From Mnemiopsis leidyi (Eukaryota; Ctenophora; Tentaculata; Lobata; Bolinopsidae), in NCBI GenBank assembly GCA_000226015.1, contig JH152774.1, positions 7,614 through 28,799 on the forward strand: a stretch of 21,186 nt of DNA, in the 5' to 3' direction. The translations under genes and the position numbers were made by a program. Shown here piece after piece: positions 19,235 through 21,186 of the stretch. A model generated the notes under the pieces. It searched no databases. It was given only the letters and a program-made list of their open reading frames with translations, and had not been told where the DNA came from. Positions within the stretch are counted from its first letter, which is position 1; each line of letters begins with the position of its first letter.

Positions 19235-20251
19235 ATGGATCTATCTGGTAAAGAAGTGATAGTGACTGGAGGAAATGTCGGGATAGGGAGACCGACTGCT
19301 CTAGAGTTAGCTAGATTAGGAGCCAGTGTGACCATCTTAGGGAGAAACGAGGCAACATGCAGTGAAGCTGTGGATGAAATTACACAATCCACTGGAAATC
19401 AAAAGGTACATTTCATTGAGCTCGATGCACAGTACGGATAGAGGAAATTTAGAAAGTGCCCCATTGAATTGTCTTTTGCCGATAAGTGTTTATCTCATTT
19501 TCATTACTGCATTCTGGCATTATTTAATCATGTTCATAGCAACATGACTGACAATTTTCAGGTTGGCTACCAAATAGTGGATCTTGCCTCGTTTTCAGAC
19601 ATCAAGAAGTTTGCTGACTTCTACAAGGAGTCCCACAGTAAACTCGACATTCTTGTAAACAACGCTGGTGTGGTCTCACCACCCTTCTCTGAAACTAAGC
19701 AGGGGATTGAAGCAACCACTGGGATCAACTACCTAGGACACTTTTATCTAACTCATCTTCTTAAAGATCTGTTACCCGTGAAGGGCAGGGTTGTCATTGT
19801 CGCATCTGACGCATATGCTGGGGGGAAGATAACCGTAGATATGTTGGAGGGAGAAACTCCCAGGATATTTCAACCTGTGAGTAGTCCGGGGTTTCCACAG
19901 TACGCAGTAAGTAACACATGTCGGATACTCTTTGCCAGAGAGTTGGTAGAGAAATATCCAGAATTAACCTGTGTATCCCTTCACCCGGGTGTGGTGAAAA
20001 CGAACTTGGACAGAACTGTGGGGTGCTGTGTTAGGTGTATTGCCGTGTGTTTTCAGCCCTGCTTCAAAACACCCAGTGAAGGGGCTGCCACGTCTCTACA
20101 CTGTGCTACTGCAGATCTGGGAGCTGATAATGGGATGTACTTTAAAGATAGCAAGTTGCAGGCTGTTAAGGATGGGTTCGTCAGTGAGGAGCTCCAGAAG
20201 AGGTTGTGGGAAGTGAGCATGGCTGTTGTTAAGAAGTTTGAAAGTAGCTGA
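19235..20251 (+). CDS. Retinol-dehydrogenase-like short-chain dehydrogenase/reductase, catalytic Lys replaced
   Basis: Two exons, 19235-19405 and 19562-20251, joined in phase 0, give 286 residues, a normal length for classical SDRs. Rossmann landmarks are the cofactor loop TGGNVGIG (residues 11-18), NNAG (90-93), the Asn of the tetrad in NYLGHF (N113), Ser139 in VIVASDAY, Tyr171 and LHPGVVKT. The C-terminal SEELQKRLWEVS is typical of the RDH11-14 group of NAD(P)-dependent retinal/aldehyde reductases. The active-site YxxxK reads YAVSN: position 175 is Asn (codon AAC) instead of Lys, so the enzyme may be inactive or altered, unless this is a sequence error. No N-terminal membrane anchor is visible, since the protein starts directly at the first strand. 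The ATG at 19235 is the first in frame and lies 18 bases after an acceptor-like TTTTTAAACAG. Confidence 0.93.
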
Positions 20252-21186
20252 GTTTCTTTGGTTGGACAAACTGCTCGCATACCCAAATACAGAACAAGGA
20301 AATTAATTATGAAAATAGGCCATGTATAATGTAATATGCATGTTTATATCTGTATATGGGCATTATTGACGAATGGTTTAAGCGTCACGGAAGGAATTTG
20401 CATGGGTTTTTGGCAAATTTTGTTGGGTAAACGACTTCATTGAGTACTCTTATTTGCTACAGGGATTAATATAGGTCCAATTTATGTTTCTAGTTAGTTA
20501 AGAATTTCAAATTTGGTAAAGAACGAATTCGAGAATGGTTGAAAAAACCCGTCACGGAAGGAATGGAGCGAACACACCTTTTTAAAATTTCGACTTTAGG
20601 TGAAAATTGCTCCAAAAGTAATAAAGACTGATAGTTTATTTTTCTTGAGTGAATAACTGGATTGTTTTCCAGCCAAATAAAGTTGGATTTAGATCCGAAG
20701 AGGCTACAGAAAAATTTTTACCCTTTGTTAAAAATTTTTGACTTCGTCACGGAAGGAATGTCACGGAAGAAAAAAAAATTCCTACTTTTTCGAAACTTTT
20801 TTGCTTTGATGTAATTTTACTTTCTGTGCTTTAAGTTCCATTATAATATCACAAGTCTTAATTAAGAACCTTTAAATACACCTGCATATCTTCTTTACAC
20901 ACAAGGGTATTTCAGGTAGATGGTAATTTGACGTAGATTAGCATAATAATTCATTTGGGAAAAAATCTACGTATTTGCTTTTCTTGGAGAATATGTTTCA
21001 TCGTATGCAGTGCTGAAGTGACTAAATTGTGATCAAATTCAGTGATAGGAATGATAGATAGCAATTTAAATTGATAATGATTGGATATTGACAGGAAACT
21101 CTGTAAAATTCGCCTCTTAGCCGCTTAGTCAGGAAAAGATTAAGAAAGAGATTTGGCAGTTCTTCTACATTTTTGACTTAAACATT
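20252..21186 (+). other. Dehydrogenase 3' UTR and downstream flank
   Basis: No further coding exon was found. AATAAA hexamers at 20620-20625 and 20676-20681 are candidate polyadenylation signals, 370-430 bases after the stop. The only other structure is the GTCACGGAAGGAAT motif set described separately. The sequence from about 20780 to the end is AT-rich and shows nothing recognisable. Confidence 0.5.
20384..20769. repeat. Dispersed 14-bp motif GTCACGGAAGGAAT, three exact copies plus one partial
   Basis: Exact copies lie at 20384-20397, 20551-20564 and 20746-20759. A partial copy, GTCACGGAAG, starts at 20760, immediately abutting the third. The spacing is 167 and 195 bases and the intervening sequence is not obviously repeated. 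The function is unknown. Confidence 0.9.

Overview
The window is a piece of an animal nuclear genome. It holds four spliced protein-coding genes, all on the + strand, in AT-rich sequence. The phylum cannot be read from the sequence. GT-AG introns of about 70 to 1900 bases, four metazoan or broadly eukaryotic proteins, LINE remnants, foldback elements and many minisatellites all point to an invertebrate-type genome. Nothing bacterial, organellar or CRISPR-like was seen.

Layout. (1) 633-5648: 3' two thirds of the gene for the PP2A scaffold (A) subunit, corresponding to about residues 169-589 of the human protein. At least ten coding exons are present and the 5' exons lie outside the window. (2) About 5700-10380: a gene-poor, repeat-rich block. 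It contains nested inverted repeats, a decayed minus-strand LINE 3' end, a second copy of the sequence at the window's left edge, and an 840-bp inverted-repeat element. (3) 10392-14625: a six-exon gene for an unrecognised 483-residue nuclear-looking protein with two zinc fingers. Its third intron appears to be of the GC-AG type and holds a 1.6-kb foldback element with minisatellite arms. (4) 16211-18662: NSRP1 (nuclear speckle splicing regulator) in five exons, with a one-base frame break in the last exon at a run of five G. (5) 19235-20251: a two-exon RDH11-14-like short-chain dehydrogenase whose YxxxK lysine is asparagine. (6) 20252-21186: 3' flank with a dispersed GTCACGGAAGGAAT motif.

The genes do not form an obvious pathway. 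PP2A scaffold, a putative nuclear zinc-finger protein and NSRP1 are all nuclear or signalling functions, but co-orientation alone is weak evidence of a link.

The most interesting signal is a recurrent one: local tandem duplications of short segments that span splice sites. There is a duplicated 3' splice site in PP2A-A (30 bp, in frame). A four-copy 30-bp array carries the acceptor of the tiny last PP2A-A exon. A three-copy array carries the donor of exon 4 of the zinc-finger gene, with 72 nt (24 codons, in frame) between its two usable donors. All exon boundaries here were inferred by eye from splice consensus, phase and family alignment. No transcript data or searches were available.
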